From contig JAAYPT010000046.1 in assembly GCA_012519695.1 (NCBI GenBank), positions 23,599 to 87,598 of the forward strand: 64,000 nt of DNA, read 5' to 3'. The position numbers and the translations under genes were made by a program. Below, piece by piece: positions 62,048-64,000 of this stretch (the stretch's first letter is position 1; every line of letters starts with the position of its first letter). The notes below the pieces were generated by a model. That model was not told the DNA's origin. It was given only the letters and a program-made list of their open reading frames with translations, and searched no databases. Origin of the DNA: Clostridiales bacterium. GTDB taxonomy: Bacteria; Bacillota; Clostridia; Lachnospirales; Lachnospiraceae.

Positions 62048-62989
62048 ATGAGAATACAACGTCTGATAGGTTTACTTTGTGTTCTTGCCGAGGTTGATAA
62101 AATAACCGTCCAAGAATTAGCAGATAAATTTGAAGTGTCTAAAAGAACGATTTTCCGTGATTTAGATACTTTGAATTGTGCTGGAATACCGATTGTTTCA
62201 TATCCGGGTGTCGGCGGAGGTGTTTCGGTTATAGAAGGCTACAAAATAGATAAAAAGATATTGTCAACGGACGATACACAGAAAATATTTACAGCATTGA
62301 ACGGATTAAAAAGCATTGATAGTGATAATGCAGACAATAGCTTGATTGCAAAACTTGTCCCAGAAAATAGTGAGTATGTTTTTTCTCAAAGCGAGTATGT
62401 TATAAACTTATCCTCATGGTTTTCGGACAGTATCATACACGAAAAGGCAGTTATACTCCATAAAGCTATCCAGGATAATTGCTGTGTCGTTATGGAATAT
62501 GTTTCACAAAACTCAAGATGTAAACGGACGGTAGAACCATACAAACTGATTTTCAAACAATCAGACTGGTATTTATACGCGTTTTGTCGTGAAAGAAAGG
62601 ATTTTCGTCTGTTCAAACTTAGGCGTATCATTTCACAGACAATTTCCAAAGAAAAATTTGCACCACGAGAAGTAAAAAGTATTCAATTTGAAAGTGACTA
62701 TACGACAACTCTTTTTTCAGCACACCCGATAGATGGATTTATTGAAATTGTGCTGGAATATGATATACAAAATGAATTTGCATTAACACAAAGAATTGAC
62801 GCATCCTTTTTTCGAGAAGTCAACGAAGCGTGTAATACCGCCCGTATATGCTTTTATACACCTAATTTGTCTGTTGCAAGCAACTTGGTATTTGAATTGC
62901 TGGATAAAGTTAGAATTATTTCTCCGCCAGAGTTATATGCAGACATAAAAAGCCGACTAAAAAGTATCAATCATTTGTATGAAAGGTGA
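62048..62989 (+). CDS. YafY-type regulator with HTH_11 and WYL domains
   Basis: This is a 313-aa regulator. The N-terminal winged helix reads RIQRLIGLLCVLAEVDKITVQELADKFEVSKRTIFRDLDTL. The WYL domain (about 140-220) contains EPYKLIFKQSDWYLYAF and FRLFKLRRI, which bind nucleotides or oligonucleotides in relatives; a WCX-like extension follows. It starts after AAAGGTAAGTCATT. Its target could be the downstream PfpI gene, inferred from adjacency. Confidence 0.92.
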   Translation: MRIQRLIGLLCVLAEVDKITVQELADKFEVSKRTIFRDLDTLNCAGIPIVSYPGVGGGVSVIEGYKIDKKILSTDDTQKIFTALNGLKSIDSDNADNSLIAKLVPENSEYVFSQSEYVINLSSWFSDSIIHEKAVILHKAIQDNCCVVMEYVSQNSRCKRTVEPYKLIFKQSDWYLYAFCRERKDFRLFKLRRIISQTISKEKFAPREVKSIQFESDYTTTLFSAHPIDGFIEIVLEYDIQNEFALTQRIDASFFREVNEACNTARICFYTPNLSVASNLVFELLDKVRIISPPELYADIKSRLKSINHLYER

Positions 62990-63009
62990 CACATAAGTTG
63001 TCACCTTTT
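62982..63009 (+). terminator. Terminator of the WYL gene
   Basis: AAAGGTGACA pairs with TGTCACCTTT across a 7-base loop, followed by TTGT. It overlaps the stop codon of the gene. Confidence 0.7.
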
Positions 63010-63046
63010 GTATTGTATACTGTTTGCGGAAAGGTGGTAACAGATT

Positions 63047-63622
63047 ATGAAAGAAGTGTTAGTGTTTATTTTTGATGGTTTTGCAGATTGGGAGCCAGCA
63101 TATATCTGCGCCGAACTCAATGCGCCAGGTACGGGCTATACTGTAAAAACAATTAGCTTTGATAAAAAAGCGAAAGTGTCTATGGGTGGTTTTCATGTAA
63201 TTCCCGATTATGCTATCAATGATTATCCAAGCGATTTTAGCCTGTTAATTCTAACAGGCGGGACAGCATGGATAGAGCAAAAAAATAATGGCATATTGCC
63301 GGTTGTCGATTACGCTATCAGCAAGCATATTCCCGTTGGCGCAATTTGTAATGCAGTAAATTTCATGGCAGAAAATGGCTATCTGGACAAAATAAAACAC
63401 TCTGGAAATACCCTTGAATTTATGAAAGCGCAAGCACCTCATTACAAAGGGGATGATAACTTTTTAGAAGTACAAGCTGTTTGCGACAGCAATATCATTA
63501 CAGCCAATGGTTCCGCAACATTAGAGTTTGCAAAAAAAATAATGGAGCTGTTAGATGTAAAATCGGAGCAAGCACGTTTGGAATGGTATCAGCTAAACAA
63601 ATCCGGCTTTTATCCTATGTAG
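63047..63622 (+). CDS. DJ-1/PfpI family protein
   Basis: This is a 191-aa protein of the DJ-1/PfpI glutamine-amidotransferase-like superfamily. The nucleophile Cys sits in PVGAICNAVNFMAENG near residue 105, and an early acidic partner in FDGFADWEPAY. Such proteins are proteases, glyoxalases or chaperones; the exact activity is not visible. The ATG follows AAAGGTGG. The frame ends exactly where GC-richer foreign DNA starts. Confidence 0.9.
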   Translation: MKEVLVFIFDGFADWEPAYICAELNAPGTGYTVKTISFDKKAKVSMGGFHVIPDYAINDYPSDFSLLILTGGTAWIEQKNNGILPVVDYAISKHIPVGAICNAVNFMAENGYLDKIKHSGNTLEFMKAQAPHYKGDDNFLEVQAVCDSNIITANGSATLEFAKKIMELLDVKSEQARLEWYQLNKSGFYPM

Positions 63623-63817
63623 CAAACCCAGCCGAGCCTGTCTTTGCTGTTCGGTAATCAAGAGGGCGACCCGGAAGCCGTTGCCTCCGTCCTATCCCAT
63701 TATGCCGGGTATATCCGTTCTTGTGCGAAAATGGACGGACAGTTCAATACGGATATGCAGGAGCATATCGTCCAACGGCTGATAGAAAGCCTGTTGAAAT
63801 TCCGCTTTGACCGCTAA
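63623..63817 (+). pseudogene. Remnant of a conjugative-element HTH gene
   Basis: Directly after the PfpI stop, the same frame continues PSLSLLFGNQEGDPEAVASV, then LSHYAGYIRSCAKMDG and the end LIESLLKFRFDR before TAA. This is the second half of the helix-turn-helix/sigma-like small protein common in Tn916/Tn1549-type elements. Its base composition (about 55 percent GC) is clearly higher than its surroundings. The N terminus is missing. It marks the scar of an integrated element. Confidence 0.7.
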
Positions 63818-63895
63818 TACAAATAGTGTATAATTAGACTGAGAAATCGGAATTTGTAAGGAACAGAAACTTTGAAGTTTACAGCGAGGTGAAAG

Positions 63896-64000
63896 ATGTT
63901 GAATTATGTAGAATATGGAAAAGAAAACAAATATGATGATGATATATTTTTTCAAAAATACAGTCAAATGAGTCGCTCACAGCAGGGACTAGCCGGTGCA
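63896..64000 (+). CDS. SAM-dependent methyltransferase, 5' part (runs off the window)
   Basis: The first 35 codons begin MLNYVEYGKENKYDDDIFF then QKYSQMSRSQQGLAGA. This start is typical of a class I methyltransferase in clostridia that continues with a GEW segment and a GxGxG motif, which lie beyond the window. The ribosome site GAGGTGAAAG precedes the ATG. The assignment rests on the N terminus only. Confidence 0.65.
   Translation, partial: MLNYVEYGKENKYDDDIFFQKYSQMSRSQQGLAGA

Noticed and set aside
1..64000. CRISPR arrays, IS elements or prophage genes.
   Set aside because: No regularly spaced direct repeats, no transposase or integrase frame and no phage structural genes were seen; the only mobile-element trace is the scrap at 63623-63817.

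Overview
The window looks like a chromosomal segment of a low-GC, anaerobic Firmicute of the class Clostridia, most likely family Lachnospiraceae. The reasons are strong purine-rich Shine-Dalgarno sites, a CIRCE box before clpB, a glmS ribozyme before glmS, a DUF5721 protein, a Csp-like subtilase, oleate hydratase, and an acetolactate synthase with a cysteine-rich insert. The species cannot be fixed from the sequence alone.

Layout. 1-6.8 kb: a MacB/FtsX-type ABC exporter behind a promoter with two inverted repeats, a VanZ-like membrane protein, and an OmpR-type two-component system whose kinase is split by a -1 frameshift. 6.8-10.6 kb: a divergent ClpX, a subtilase and signal peptidase II in one unit. 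10.7-18.1 kb: a cold-shock protein, DUF5721, M18 aminopeptidase, transglutaminase-like lipoprotein, DegV, tRNA-Gly(GCC) and a methyltransferase. 18.3-27.8 kb: a thymidylate/folate block (thyA, folA) with an HxlR regulator and a PEBP protein, an AEC transporter, ilvBN, a TetR regulator, oleate hydratase, a cysteine hydrolase and a flavin reductase. 28-36 kb: a SpoIID-like/peptidoglycan-binding protein, then a decay zone holding a frameshifted c-di-GMP sensor (SBP-SBP-GGDEF*-EAL) and three degraded genes around an intact EamA transporter. 36.2-45.6 kb: MATE, DUF3737, MalY/PatB, a diguanylate cyclase, clpB and glmS.

45.7-56.3 kb is a seven-gene surface-fibre cluster: a 1625-aa DUF11/isopeptide adhesin, an LPXTG pilin, an SpaA-like secreted subunit, two TasA-like proteins, a VKTGD-anchored protein and a MucBP protein. 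No sortase or SipW peptidase is encoded in the window, and the last gene ends abruptly next to unrelated DNA.

56.3-64 kb looks acquired and decaying: an AraC regulator, a ZinT-like protein lacking its signal peptide, one ABC transporter cut by an in-frame TAG, a second that has lost its ATPase domain, GNAT genes and remnants, a WYL regulator, a PfpI protein and a GC-richer scrap of a conjugative-element gene. The window ends inside a methyltransferase gene.

Two features of the intergenic DNA stand out. A short motif (GCAATAGGAAATTGC and variants) sits directly beyond the T-tract of several terminators. A roughly 50-nt terminator-containing element occurs twice in opposite orientations.
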